Shown here: in pieces, positions 1 through 12,039 of the stretch | Layout: every line of letters begins with the position of its first letter | Numbering within the stretch: the stretch's first letter is position 1 | Assembly: GCA_008729055.1 (NCBI GenBank) | Contig: SDUX01000006.1 | Span: forward strand, 2,117,501 to 2,181,500 | Direction of reading: 5' to 3' | Source: Pyropia haitanensis | Taxonomy: Eukaryota; Rhodophyta; Bangiophyceae; Bangiales; Bangiaceae | Length of the DNA stretch: 64,000 nt | Notes under the pieces: model-generated | Seen by the model: only the letters and a program-made list of their open reading frames with translations | Databases searched by the model: none | Told to the model about the DNA's origin: nothing | Position numbers and translations under genes: made by a program

Positions 1-76
1 GTCCACGTCCACCCGCCCGTCGGTGCGGCGCCACTCACCCCGCCGGCCGCGCCGGCCGCGCCGGCCGCGCCGGCCA

Positions 77-115
<39 letters not shown>

Positions 116-306
116 TGCCGCTGTCGCCGCCGCCGCTGTCGCTGCCGCCGCCGCTGCCGCGGCGGCTGGGGGTCTGCACGCACGGCCACCCCCCCCCCCG
201 CCCCTCCGCCCCCCCGGCCTCCCCCGCTTCCGCCGCGCCGACGCCACACCCGCCCACCGTCGGGCACGTCCACACCGCCACGCCGGCGGCGGCCTTGGCC
301 ACCGCC

Positions 307-344
<38 letters not shown>

Positions 345-545
345 ACCGTCGGCGGCGGCCGCCGGTGGCCGCCCGCCGCTGCGCGCGCGGCGCACGCCGG
401 CCGCCACGAGGTGGCCGCCGCCCCGCCACGGGGGGGGGGGAAGGCACGCCAGGGTGAGGACGGCGGAGATGGTGAGGGTGATGGCCACGCCGCGGAGGGT
501 GACGGCGACGCGGTGGGGCGGGCGGCGTCGGGGAGGGGGGCGGGG
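1..545 (-). CDS. Possible membrane or secreted protein running off the left edge (partial)
   Basis: On the minus strand, entering from about 545, one frame reads a basic stretch followed by a hydrophobic segment (key residues VAITLTISAVLTLA) that could be a signal peptide or transmembrane helix. A Pro-run and then a long Ala/Gly-rich stretch with scattered Cys continue to position 1 without a stop, after a frame change at the G-run 429-440. No ATG is visible close to the hydrophobic segment, so the 5' exon is not defined. The rest is encoded by near-perfect GCC/GGC triplets, which makes every frame look open. I do not recognise the protein; this is a weak candidate based on the hydrophobic helix only. 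Confidence 0.2.
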
Positions 546-1138
546 GGGGGGGGGGTTGCTGCCGCCGCTACTGCCGCCGGTGCGGGCGTCGCGGCCGGTG
601 CCGCGGCGGGTGGTGCCGCGGCGGTGATGGCGGGTGCCGCCGCCGCCGCCGCCGCTGCCGCCGGCGGTGCCGTGACGGCCGCCGCGCCGTGGTGGGCGTC
701 GCGGCCGGGGGACGACGACCGCCCGCTGCGGCCGTCGCTGTCGCCGCGGTCGCCGCTGCCGCCGTCGTCGTGGCGGCCACGACGGCGGGCGGGCGGGCCG
801 CCCCGGTCGGCCGGCGGAGGCGGCGGGGGGAGGCGGGGGTCCATCGCCGGCGCGGGCGGCACGGCCGCCGCGGTCGGCGGCCAATCGGGAGGGGTGGTCG
901 GGGTGGATGCGGGGGGAGGAGGAGGGGCGCGAGGCGGGGGCGCGGACAGGGCGGTGGCGGGGGATGAAATAGGGGCGGTGGGGGGGGGGAGAGTGAGGGG
1001 GTGGGGGGGTACGCAGGGGGCGCGGTAGGGACAATGGGGGGGCACGCGGCCGGCACGCGTTGGGGGACGCCACGGCGTTGGCCGCCGCCAAGGGTCGGCG
1101 GTCGGGCTCCCCCCTCCCGTGGGCGTCCACACGTGCAT

Positions 1139-2690
1139 GCACGGTGGCGTCTCCGAGGCGGCGCGGCCTCTCGGCCGCCAGTCTTGTCGTCCCTGTTGCG
1201 GCGCTGCCGGTTGCCCCCCGGGGGGTGCCGACCGACACCCGCTACTCTACCATGACCGTATGTGTGTGCTCCCAGTCGGCCGACCGCCCGCGCATCACGT
1301 TGCAAAGGGCAGCCGTCGGGTAGGACCGGCCGCTCCCCCTATGCCATCACCAGAGACCCCGCGCTGACCCCGTACGTGGGACCCCGGCCCAGACCACCGC
1401 CGCCCCGCTCGGACCAACCGCCGGTGGCGGCACCCCTCCTACCCTGCGGGTGTCCGACCCCGTCCCGCCGCCGCCGTTGGCACGTGCCACCGCGGCCAGC
1501 TGCGCCCCTGCCCAGCCACGGCTGCCAAACCCCCCCCCCCCCCCCCCCCCCCTCCCCCCCCGGCAACTCTGGTGTGGCGTGGCGCCCCCTGCGGAACGCG
1601 CCGCGCGCGTCACCCCCACCCACCGGGCGGTCCTGGATCGCCCACGGAACGGGCGGGGCGGCAAAGGGGGGCGGGAGACCCCCGCCCGCGCCGGCGGCGC
1701 GCCGCCACCGCGGCGGCCGCCGCGGGCGTACCGGCGGCGGCGGCGGCGGCCGCCGCGGTGACGGCCGCCGTTGGCGGCTCGCGGCGACGCTGCCGCGGCG
1801 TAGCCGGCCGCCCGCGGCGGCGCGCACCCCACCCGCACGCCGCCACCGCGGCGGCGTGCCGCCGCCACAGCGGCGGCGTGCCGCCGCCGCCGCGTCGACC
1901 GGCCGGCGGCGGCGGCGGCTCGGGCCGCCGCGCCGTCGCGGCCGCACGGCACGGCGGCTCGACCGGCTGCGCGGTCGTTGGTCACGCCGAGGGGCGAGCG
2001 GCGAGCCGTGGTCATCGCCGCATGGGGGGGAGGCACCGCGGGCGCCGGCGTCGGCGGCGGTGGTGGCGGCGGCGGCGGTCGATGGGGGAGGGGTGGGTGG
2101 CGGCGGCGGCGGCGGCGGCGGCTGGTGAGGGGGGGGGGTGGCGGCGGGGGAGGTGGGGGGGGGGGGGGGGGGGTCGTGGCGGTGGTGGTGTGGTGGTGGT
2201 GGTGGCGGTGACGCGGTTGGGGGCTACCGCGGCGGTGCGCGGGGCGCGGTGTGGGTGCTGCCGCCGCCCCAGAGGTGGTGGCGCCGGCGGCGGCGACGGC
2301 GGTCGGCGGTGGGCGGCGGGCGGTCGGCGGTGGGCGGCGTGGCGTGTCCCGTTTGGGGTGGCGAGCGGCGTCGAGCGGCGACGGGCCACGCCCGTCCTGG
2401 GGCTCCCCCCCCCCCCCAGCCCTGGCGGGGGGGAGAGACCCCACGGCGGCGGCGGAGCGCGGCGTCGCCGCCGCCACGCCGCGCCGCGCAGCCGCGGTCG
2501 CTGTCCGTGGTCACGGCCTTTGCCGGCGGCGGCGGGTGGGTGGTAGGGGGCGGCGGCACGCATCGTCGCGGGCGGGTGGGGGACGGGCGCGTCTCGGTCG
2601 GGCGGCGGCGCGCCCGGCCAGCCTCTCGGCGGGGCGGGTGGGGCGGCCGCCGCCGGCCGGCGGCGCCACAGCACCCCACTTTAGAATCAG
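1139..2690. other. GC-triplet and homopolymer low-complexity DNA, no supported gene
   Basis: This stretch is dominated by C-runs (about 1530-1560), then GGC/GCC triplets, then G-runs (about 2127-2173). All six frames are partly open because of composition. I find no recognisable domain, tRNA or repeat unit longer than a few bases. The long G-runs could form G-quadruplexes. Confidence 0.5.
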
Positions 2691-3613
2691 CGGGGTAAAT
2701 TAATACGTGTTTGGCAGAAAAAGACCTCACACGGGTTGTATTGAGACATTGTTGCCTCTTCCGGTGGCAAATTTCTTTCTGCTCGACGGCAGTCGGTTGA
2801 GCGGAAAGCCCCCCGCGCCGGCTGCCGCCGAAAGTGTTTCAGAAGTCGTACATTTGACGCATGCTTGTGCCCCAAGCCGTCGCCGGTTGGTGGCAAGCAT
2901 GCAGAGTCGAGCGCAATAATTGGCACACCTCTTCTGAAAATCATGAAGGCACGGTCGCTGGCCGTGCCCCCCGCGTGGCGTCCCAGTGCAAGCAGACCCC
3001 CCTCAATCCTGCCCCTGCCCGGCCGTCCCATCATCCCCCGCGCCCTCCCATCCCCTCCCATGCGCCTCTCCACTCCCTCTCCCGAGCCTGCTCGCCACGG
3101 GCTCTGTCCCCCCACCCCTTCCATTGGGTTCTTGCTTGACCCCTCCCATCGCCTTGTGTGTGGTATCGTCCGCCCTGCCTGCACGCGTGTGCCGGGTTCG
3201 AAGGCGGCGGTGCATGACGTGGGCCACTCCCTCGGCGAAGGCACTCTTGGGGGCAGGTTGAAGTGAGACGAAGGGGTGGCGGGAGGGGAGACGGAGGGAA
3301 CAGGGGAGAAGGGAGAGGAGGGGAGGTGCCAGGAGGGGCGAGGAGTACTCTCTTGCCGCGGTTCACCGCCAGTGTCTCGGCCGCCGCCATCGCCATCGCT
3401 GCTGCCGCTGTTTCCGTCACTGCCGCTGCCGCCGCCGCCGTGAGCCCGCTTCGCGTCTTTGTGGAGAGGGTCTCCCCGTGTCCACTTTCTTTGTCCCTTC
3501 TCCCCTACGCACCCTGCCCCTTCGGGCCCCCTCCTCCCTTCCCCTCTCCCCCCTTCCCATCCCCTCCCCCCCCTCCCACGACCCCCTCCACCTCACTCAT
3601 CACGCTTCCTTCT

Positions 3614-4252
3614 TTAACCCTCTCGGCGCGTACCCCGCTCGCATGCCCACCTCCCCCCTTTCCCTTGTCGAGATCTTCGTCTACGTGCCGCCGCCGGCGC
3701 CTCCCTCTGGCTGACCTCTGGGCTGTGGGCCAGTACGTCCGCGAGGCGGCGGTGGTGGTCCCCATCTGTAGCGGCGGCGGCAGTGACAGTGGTGGTGGCT
3801 GCGACACCGGCTGCGGCAGCGGCAGCGGCAGCGGCAGCGGTATGAGCGGCATACCCGGCTGGGTCGAAGCCCGCGCCGCGAAGGTTGAAGGGGCCGAGGT
3901 CGTCCCGCTGGCGCGTGCGGAAGGTGGGGGAGGGCAGATGCGAGGGGGGGATGCCATGGGGGGGGGGCGATTCATTGGAGGGGGACAGGATGGGCGCCTG
4001 ACGTGATGGCTGCCCAGCCGCTGGTGATGCGGGGGATTGTGCTTCTTTGCTCATTCTGTGAGCATCCTCTGTGCCTAGTTGCTGTGGTGACACTGACAGA
4101 CGTCGTTCGTGCCTCTCACGTCGCTTGCCTGCGCGCTGTCCCCATCTTGGTCTGGCTGCTGTTGTCACTCTGCCGTGTTCATCTGCTGTTCCTTTCTTCT
4201 CATGCCACAGCAGTTGTGCTTGGCGGTCAGGGAGGGTAGGCAGATGTTGCAT
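3614..4252 (-). CDS. Candidate first exon of an unidentified protein
   Basis: A minus-strand frame opens with a true ATG at 4252. Its composition is less biased than its surroundings: a basic, Ser/Pro-rich N-terminus, then RDDLGPFNLRGAGFDPAGY, an Ala-rich linker, and HHRRLADVLAHSPE. The FDPxxY motif followed by a short amphipathic helix recalls the N-terminal regions of Vps51/COG/exocyst-type tethering subunits, but that resemblance is faint. The codon for the Val after HSPE begins GTCAGC, so an exon could end there (about 3740). I could not find a convincing downstream exon, so the 3' end given is only the end of the open frame. Confidence 0.22.
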   Translation of the reverse strand: MQHLPTLPDRQAQLLWHEKKGTADEHGRVTTAARPRWGQRAGKRRERHERRLSVSPQQLGTEDAHRMSKEAQSPASPAAGQPSRQAPILSPSNESPPPHGIPPSHLPSPTFRTRQRDDLGPFNLRGAGFDPAGYAAHTAAAAAAAAAAGVAATTTVTAAAATDGDHHRRLADVLAHSPEVSQREAPAAARRRRSRQGKGGRWACERGTRREG

Positions 4253-4259
4253 GTAGAAT

Positions 4260-5950
4260 CTTGCAGGAATAAACCATTAACGGCGTTTTCGAAAAAGGAT
4301 TGGGAGCGCACTTACGTGCTTGTATCCGCATTATGCACTCCGCACGATATTGTTCATGCACAGTCACGACAATCCACTCACGACATGTGCTCAACTTTAC
4401 GGTCTACATCACAAAACGGCAATGCCGAAAAAGTGTGCTGTCGACCACGGATTATAAATTCGTGTGATGTATATGTGGCTGACCCGTCGGGTAAACTTTT
4501 GGGGCGCTGTGGCGGAAAAAAAACGGCGGCGGGGGGCGTCGCGCGCCGGCGCACGGCCAGCCGCGGCTGCCCCCCCACCCCCCACCACCACCCCGCACAC
4601 CCAGTTAAGGGTGGTCGCTGGGATCTGAAAAAGAACGAGTTATAGCAAATACATCCACATTTCAAGAGGCACTTTCACGCGGTTCACGCGGTGGGTGGGC
4701 CAGCAACGCCGTGGAACGCACCATCTCTCGTCCACCCCGCTTTCGACCGCATCGCTCTGTGACCCCCCCAGCCTTCCCAGCCACCGTCGGCGTCTTACCG
4801 ACGGGGCGCTCGGATCGGACTTTCCCACCTTTGAGTTTCTGTGCTGTCTCCTCGGTCGGCTACACCTGGGTAACTCACGCTATGAGCGCTTCAGCAATGG
4901 ACCACATCCCAAGGTATGTTTCGACGTGTGGCCGTGAAGCGGAGTGAAGCGCTTATGTACCGCTGGGGGTTATGGTGCAATCAATTGGGGCAGATCTTTC
5001 TGGTTGTGCCCATACAAGGTAACCATGCGAGTCTGCATCGCTTCCTATTTTCTGTATTTTTTTTCTCGGCGCTGACCGTGTTCTTCTCTTTTTTTTTTCC
5101 TGGCGCAGTGGTGTACATGAGGCCGCCTGTCTGGTAAAGGATTTTGTTGATTGTACCTCTGGACGGCACCTGGCTTTTGTCTGCACCTCGTGTGTCACTC
5201 CTTTCCTCCACTCCACCCTCGCTACGGACGAGTGGCTCGCCGGTGGCAGAAACGGGCCCATCGCGTGGGGGGGATGGGGGCACAGGCGGCAGCGGGATGC
5301 TCGGTCCACGTAGGGTGCACATGGGCGCTAGTGGCCGTACAGCTCCACCGAGCGGGGGTGGGGGAGGGGGCACGCCGGGAGGGACAGGGGGGGGCACCGG
5401 GCGGGAGGGACTCGGGCAACACTCGGGTCGGCGGACAGACCAGTCCAGGCAGGGGGACCACGGTCAGCCTATGCAGAGGCGCCCAGCGTCTGAGACGAAA
5501 GGGGGCGACGCGCGAGAACAGCAGCGGCAGGTACGGCAGGGGGTGGCATCGGCAGACGTCGTCCCGTGGGAGAGGCGGCGACGTATAGCATGGAAGACGG
5601 CCGGCAGGAGGGGGATGGAGGTGGGGACAGCAAGGAAGGGAGAGCGCTCTCAAGGAGGATGCGACGCTCGATTTTTCACACTCGCCCGTTCAAACAGCTT
5701 GCGCGCGGCCAAATGTTTGCTTGCGTCGCAGTCCCCACCAGCTCTCACACGAGCTCTGGGGCTGTTCAGTACATGCTTTTTCACCACCTTCATAACTCCA
5801 TTGGGCAGGAGAGCTTCAAAGAGAAAAACACTGTCCCAAATGTGACGTGTACCAACCAGAGAGCAGGAGCAGTAGATGAAACATGAGGGCAGCCAACGAG
5901 AGGGCAGAACGGCATTCGAAAAGCCGTATGTCCCAGATAGACCGGTCTTA
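4260..5950. other. Intergenic sequence of balanced composition
   Basis: No open frame here has recognisable content. The stretch includes T-rich tracts at about 5050-5100. A short GC segment (about 4520-4570) resembles part of the inverted-repeat spacer at about 27150-27210. I see no RNA gene. Confidence 0.5.
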
Positions 5951-7035
5951 ACTGGGTGGTACCACCCAACGGCCAGCACGGTGTCACGGGCGGGCCAGCC
6001 GCCGCGCCCGCGTCCCGGCTGGGGGCGGCCGCGGCTCGGCCCCCCGCCGCGGCCCCGCGGCGCCGCCGCCGCCGCCGCCACCACCGCCCCCCGCGCGAGG
6101 CCGCCCGTGTGGGGGGGAGGGGAGAGGAGGACGCGCCGCGCCGCGGCGATCCGATTGGGCCACCGCCGCGGCCGCGGCCGGGGCGGGGGCGGCGCGCCCA
6201 CCCCCAGCGGGACGCACCGCTGGGGCGGCGCGGCTGGCGCGGCGCTGGCGCGCCGCTGGCGCGGCGGCCGCGCGGGGGGCGGGCGCTCCCCCCCCCCCCG
6301 CTCGTTCTCCCCCCCCCCCCCCCACCACCACCACCACCACCGCGTCCCACGGGGGGGGGAGGGCGCCACGGCCGCGGCGTCCGTGGCAGACGCGCCCCGC
6401 GTGGCCAGGCTGGCGTCGCTGCCAGCGGGCAGCCCCCACCGCTGGGTGGTGGCGGCGTGTCAGCCGGGAGGCGGCGGCGGCAGCGGCGGCGACAGCGGTG
6501 ACAGCGGCGGCGGTGGCGGTGGGGGTGGTGGTGGTGGTGGTGGTAGTGGTGGCGGCGGTCGTGGCCGCCCGCCTGTGGCGGTGCCGCCGCCGGCGCGCCG
6601 CCGCACGCCGCCGCGGGCGGCTCCGCGGCGCGGGCTGCCAGTCGCCACGGGTGGCACGCCGTTGGGGTTATGCCGGCTGGGGGGGGGGGGTGGGGGGTGG
6701 GGGGGGGGGTGAGGGGGGGGGGCGCCCGTCCGCGCCCGCGTGCCAGCGGCCGCTGGGCGTTTCGAGCCTCGTTTGTCGAGGGGGGGGGCGGGGGGGGGGC
6801 GGCGGCGGCTGGGACGCACTGGGCTGAGAGGGTGACACGCCGCGCGGCTCGGTCCCTATGGCCACCTGCGGCGCGTCCTGACCGCCTCGGTTGGTCGCCG
6901 CCGCCGCGTCTGCCGCCCCTGTCGCTGCACCGCGGCGGCCGACGCGGCGTCTGCCACCACGCCCGTCGCTGCCCCGGGCCATGGGCGTCCGCCGGCGGTC
7001 GCGGCCGCGGCGCGCGGCGGCGGCGGTGGTGGCGG
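5950..7035 (+). repeat. Locus duplicated at 27305-28310: upstream region plus first codons of the membrane-protein gene
   Basis: From about 5955 (ACCCAACGGCCAGCACGGTG) to about 7035 this segment matches 27305-28310 in order and orientation. Shared landmarks include the GATCCGATTGGGCCACCGCC block, the GTTTCGAGCCTCGTTTGTCG block, the CGCGTCTGCCGCC block and the ATG at 6981. It covers the 5' region and the first codons of the gene starting at 6981. This copy is continuous with an intact gene, so it is probably the source and the other copy the derivative. The copies differ in triplet-repeat lengths and scattered substitutions. Confidence 0.8.
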
Positions 7036-7124
7036 CCGCCGCGGCGGCGGTGGTGGCGGCCGCCGCGGCCGCGGCCGCCGCGGTGCCAACCGGCGTGACG
7101 GGCGGCGGGCCCCCCCGCGGCGGT

Positions 7125-7165
<41 letters not shown>

Positions 7166-9308
7166 CGAGGTGGCGGTCATCCCCTTCCCCTCCCCGCCCG
7201 CCGGGACCGCCCGCGTCGGCCGCCTCCACGCGCTGCCCTCCCTCCAATGCCGGCTGCACCCATCCACCGCGGCGGGCGCGTCGCCCGACGCGGCGGCGGT
7301 CGCCCACGACGGCGGCACGGGGTGGGTGCTGCGGCGCAACCGCACCGCCCCGCCGGTGGTCATCCCGTACGCGCCCGGCACGTGCGCGTCGCCGGTGGAG
7401 GATGGCCGACAGTTGGAGGCACTCGCCGCGCCCGCCGGCCTGCCCCGCCTGTGTGGGGGGCCCGCCACGGGTGGCGCCGCCGCGGCGGTGCCGTCGGCGG
7501 CGGCGGCGGCGGCGGCGGCGACCGACGCGGCGTTTGGCTGGGCGGGCAACGCGGTCTACGCCGACGCGGCGGCGCTGGCGGCCGCGCGCGGCCCGGCCGG
7601 CGCGGAGATCCGCGCCGAGTGGGTCCACCCGCAGCCGTGCGCGCCCGCGGCGGCGGCGGCGGCGGCGGGCGCCGCCGCCGGCCGCCCCGGCCTGGTGTGC
7701 GAGGCGCACGTGGCGCGGATGCTGGGCCTGCAGCGCAACCACTGGTACAGCCTGCTGCGGCGGGAGCGGGGCGTCTATGACGTCCTTGCCGTCACGCGCG
7801 TCACGTCGGGCGTCGTCCTCGACGCCCAGGCGGCCGTCGTTGCCGCCGTCGACGCGGTGTCGGCCGCGGCGGCGCCACGCGGCGGCGGCCGCGTCGGCGT
7901 CGTCACCTACACGCCCCGCGCGGGGGTGGCACGGCCGGTCCTTGTTGGGGAGGCGGCGCTGCTGACGCTCGGGCGGGCCGCGCTCGCCGCGCCGGGCTGG
8001 CTCGGCGCCGCGTTTCCGGGCGGCCTCGCCGCGCGGGTGCGGCTGAACCGGGTGCCGCGGCCCGCGCAGCTGGCGTGGCCGCTGTCGCCACCCGCGGGCG
8101 CGGGCGCGGCGGCGGCGGCGGCGGCGGCGGCCAACGCGTCCCAGTGGCTGCAGCGCGTCGCGGCGGTGCTGTGCCGCCCGCCCGCGGCGTCGTTTGTGCT
8201 CGACGGTACCCTCTGTGACGGCGTCGTGGCGCCGCCGCCGTCGGGCCGCATCGACGTGCGCGTCGGCGGCCGCCGCGTCGCCGACACGGTCGGCGTCGGC
8301 GGGGGCCGCTTTGCGGGCTACACCCACGACGCGGTCTGGTGGGTGGTCGATCCGCCCGACGGGCCGCCGACGGGCGCGGCCTGCCCGCCCGCGTTTGACA
8401 GCCTCGACGCGGGCATGGCGGCGCCGCAGCCGCTCTGGCTGCTCGGCCGCGGCACGCGGGAGCTCCACGCCACCATGCCGGGCGGGGAGGTGGAGGCGGC
8501 GCTCGCCCGCCGCCTCGGCACGTGCACGTACGGCCGCACGCGGCCCGAGCTGCTCGGCCGCGCGCGCATGATGTGGACCGTCGCCGACGTGACGACGGAG
8601 CTGGCGCAGCGCTACCGGCGGGACCTCTTCCGCACCGACCCGCCCGCGGACCCCATCTCCAACGTGGAGCTGCTGCTCGCCGCGCTCGTCGTCCTCCCCG
8701 AGGCCGCCGCGGTGCTGCTGCTGCTGCTGCAGCTGTGGGGCCGCCGCGCGCCGCCGCGCCACTGGTACGGCCGCGAGGGCCTCACCTGCGCGCTGGTGCT
8801 CATCGCCGGCGCCGCCGCGCTCGTCGGCGTCAGCTACCTGGACGCGCAGGAGCGCGCGGGCGACGCGTGGCGCGCCGCGGGCGTCCGCCTCGACACGCGG
8901 GTGCCGATCAACCAAACGGAGGAGGAGTACCTGCCCCGCGGCGCGTACGACTACCGCGGACGGATCGTCACGTACGGCGAGACGCTGTTTGTCGTCGCCC
9001 GCACGGGGTACCGGCCGGACAAGACGCGGCGGCTGCTGGTCGGCAGCGCCGCCGCGTACGCCGCGCTCACCGCGCTCGTCATTGTGCAGGCGCTGGTGCA
9101 GGCCTTCCTCCCGCCGCCCGCGTCCGAGCCAACGCGGGACGGGGAGCGGGAGGCGCGTGGCGAGGGGGGGATGGGGGGGGGGGGTGGGGGGGAGGGTGGC
9201 GACCCGCCGGGGTCTGACGCTATGCCACGCACGCTGGCGGCCCCGTCGGGATGGGCGGCCGTGCTGTCGGTCCGGCGACTCGCGCTCCGGGCCGCGCCAG
9301 AGGCGTGA
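6981..9308 (+). CDS. Unidentified membrane protein: large ectodomain and three C-terminal transmembrane helices
   Basis: A single 775-codon open frame. I chose the ATG at 6981 because it opens with a basic head (MGVRRRSRPRR) and an Ala/Val hydrophobic run typical of a signal peptide; the frame is open upstream but has no earlier ATG. Residues about 50-560 form a Cys-containing extracytoplasmic region with normal composition (aromatic residues, Asp, Arg). Three hydrophobic helices follow: about 563-586 (ELLLAALVVLPEAAAVLLLL), 600-619 (LTCALVLIAGAAALVGVSYL) and 685-710 (LLVGSAAAYAALTALVIVQA), with about 65 polar residues between the last two. The C-terminal tail beyond the G-run at about 9166-9194 is uncertain, because homopolymers in this window often shift the frame. 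I do not recognise the family; it may be lineage-specific. Its 5' end is duplicated at 28256. Confidence 0.7.
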
Positions 9309-10230
9309 GCGGCGGCCACGCGCACAGAGTGTCCTCTGGCGAGGCCTCCTCTCTCCCCCCTCTGCGCCCGCCGCTGCCGCCATTGCCGCTGTCGCGGTCG
9401 CTTCGTTTTCTCCAGTCACCGCGGCCGCCGCCCCGGCCGCCCGCGCGGCAGAGCGCGGCGACGGTGCGCCGCCTCCGCCGCCCGCCGCCGCCACCCCCGC
9501 GCGCGGTGCCGCTTCATTGCGGCGCCACTCTCGCCGTCTCTCATGGAGTCGAGCGAGTCGAGGCGCCGGCGAACAGCGATTTTACCAACCTTGCCATTGC
9601 CTTCCGTGCAAATATCTGGTCATTGTTCGCTCGGATTGCTCGTCACGTGCTCCGCGGGGTACCAGTCCAGGGACTGTTTGCAAATGAAGGCCACGCCCTC
9701 AGGCAATACCAAACATGGTGAGCTTCACAAGCAGATTCAAACGAACGAATGACAATCTTCGCTATTTTCGAAAGCACTTGCGGTTCTATCTATTGATTCT
9801 CCCGATTACAGATATTTAGCATTGGCATGTTGTCCAGCACCGCTGTCGTTTCTTGACCATATGGCCGGTTGCAGAAGAATGATGGGATCGCCAGAAGAGG
9901 TCACAGCAGTTCTCAGCATGGCACAACAGAATTCCTCGGAATTTCCGGCTCTGTCAGCAGTTAGGGCGCAATGTGGTTGGTCACAGAGATGGACCCTTTT
10001 CTGAGCACCGCAACGAAACCAACGCCGATTGGCTTGCGGCTGGGTGAGCAGGTCCAGAGTGCGACGAGTGACCAGATCGCAACACGGACCAAGAGTTGGG
10101 GTTCTGACTCAGGTGTTGTGGGCTGCTGAGACGTGCTGTGAAAACAAAAGCGCCCCCAAGCAGAGCCCCCCGAAGAGTTCTCTGCACTTTGATTGGTCAC
10201 ATGGCTTTCTGAGGGAGAGGGGGGAAAGCG
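9309..10230. other. Intergenic region, no gene seen
   Basis: GC-rich sequence up to about 9550 gives way to balanced-composition DNA. No domain, tRNA or open frame of note is visible on either strand. Confidence 0.5.
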
Positions 10231-10280
10231 GCTCTGACCTGCTGTGACCTGCTGTGACCTGCTGTGACCTGCTGTGACCT
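10231..10280. repeat. 10-bp tandem repeat, five units
   Basis: Five head-to-tail units of GCTGTGACCT, in exact 10-bp register. The first unit has one mismatch (GCTCTGACCT) and the last decays to GTGTGAAC. A two-unit relic of the same sequence lies at about 25132-25150. Confidence 0.95.
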
Positions 10281-10290
10281 GTGTGAACGG

Positions 10291-12004
10291 TCACGACACA
10301 AGGACTTGGAGACAAAAGTCCTGCTCTGAGGAGAGCGAGAGGCGTGCTCGGCTCTCACGAGCCCTGTCACTGCGCTTGGCGCGGTCGCCGCCGCCGCCAC
10401 CGCCGCCGCCACCGTCGGGCGGCCGCTCCACGCTGCTCGCCGCGCCGCCGTGGTCACGGTCGCGGTCGCCGCCGCCGCCGCCGCGATGGTCGCGAATGGC
10501 AGAAGAGGAGGCGGCGGCGGGTGGTGCTGCCGGGGGAGGGTATGGGGGGTGGGGGGGGGCGGCGGTGGGGGGTAGGGGTGGTAGGCAACGCGCGACAAGG
10601 GGGAGGGTGGTATCGGGGGGACGGGCGGGAAGGGGCGGGGGGTCGCCGCCGACGCGGCGGGCGGGGGGTAGCCGCCGCCGCTGCGACCGGCCGCCGTCGC
10701 CGCTGCGGCCACCGCCGCTGCGGCCGCGGCGGACGCGTCGGCCTTGACGCCCCACGGCGGCGGCGGCACCACCGCCGATGCCGCTGCGGCGTCGCCACCG
10801 CCGCCGCCGCCTGCGGGGTGGCCGCGGCGCCCGCCGAGGGGCACCCCCCTGCCGCTCCCCCCCCCCCCCCCCCCCCCGCCGCGGCCGCCGCCGCCGCCGC
10901 CGCCGTCGGGAACCCCCGCTGGTGCTGCCGCAGCTCCGGCGCGTCCGCGTCCACCGCCTCCCCACACAGCGGGCAGCGGAAGGTCGGGCCGCGGCCGTCG
11001 CCCGCGGCGGCGGCCGCCGCCGGCCGGGCGCCCGAGGGCGGCCCGCCGCCGCCGCGGCCGCCTCGTCCGGCGGCTGGCTGGCGGCGGCGAGACCGCCGCC
11101 GCCGCCGCCGCCCCAGCCGCCCCCGCCCGCGGCCACCATCGGCGGGTACACAGCGGCGGCGACGCCCGGCGGCGCCCCCCCCCCCCTCATTCACCCTCCC
11201 TCCCCCCCGTACCCACCCGCCCCCCCCCTCCCCATAGCCGTCACCACCCGCGCCGCCATACGCGCGGGGTAGGCCTATGGCGGGCGCCGCCGCTCCCACC
11301 GTCGGTGGCTGGTAGTAGAGGGTGGCGGGCGGCAGGTATGGCGGGGATAGGGGCGTGGCGGCGGCGGCAGCGGCGGCCACCGCAGCACGCGCCACATCGG
11401 CGAGTGGAAGGGGGGGGGGAGGGCGGGGGGGCGGCGGCGGCCACCGCCGCGGCGACCGTCGCGGCGGTCGCGGTGGTGGACGGGGTGGGGGGCGAAGGGG
11501 GTGGCGGCGTCGGCCGCCGCCATGGCCCCCGCCAGCACCTCGAGCTCTTCCACCCTTACGACAGTGCCGCCAGCGGTCGGGGGGGAAGGCGGTCAGCCCT
11601 GCCACCGCCTCCGTCGCAACCACCCTCGCCGCCGCCGCAGCTGCCGCGGCCGCAGGCGGGCAGGGCGCCGTTCCCCCCCCCCCCACCCCCCCTTCCAGCA
11701 CGAGCAGCAGCCCCCCGCCCCCCCCCACCGCCGCCCCACACTCGTCGGCTACACACGAGCCCGCGACGGACGCACCCACCCCCCCCCTCGGGGTTAGGTG
11801 CACCAGCCGTCCCGCCAGGCGCTCCGCCCCGTGCGCGGCAGCGGCGGACCAGTCGGCGCCGACGGGGGCGGGCGTCGTGGCGGGAGGGGGGTGGATGGCG
11901 CCGCCGCCGGGCGCCGTCGCCGGCGCCGTTGCCCACGCCACCACCGACGCGGTGGCAGTGGCGGCGGCCGCCTTCAGGCGACCAAAGAAGCCGCCGGCCT
12001 CGTA

Positions 12005-12039
<35 letters not shown>

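Noticed and set aside
5790..9494. Very long minus-strand open frame opposite the three-helix membrane-protein gene
   Set aside because: It is an antisense shadow created by GC-rich codon bias. The plus-strand frame has signal peptide, helices and normal composition, whereas the minus frame is Arg/Gly/Pro-rich with no domain.
10231..10280. Possible CRISPR-like array
   Set aside because: Direct head-to-tail 10-bp units without spacers; the genome is eukaryotic.
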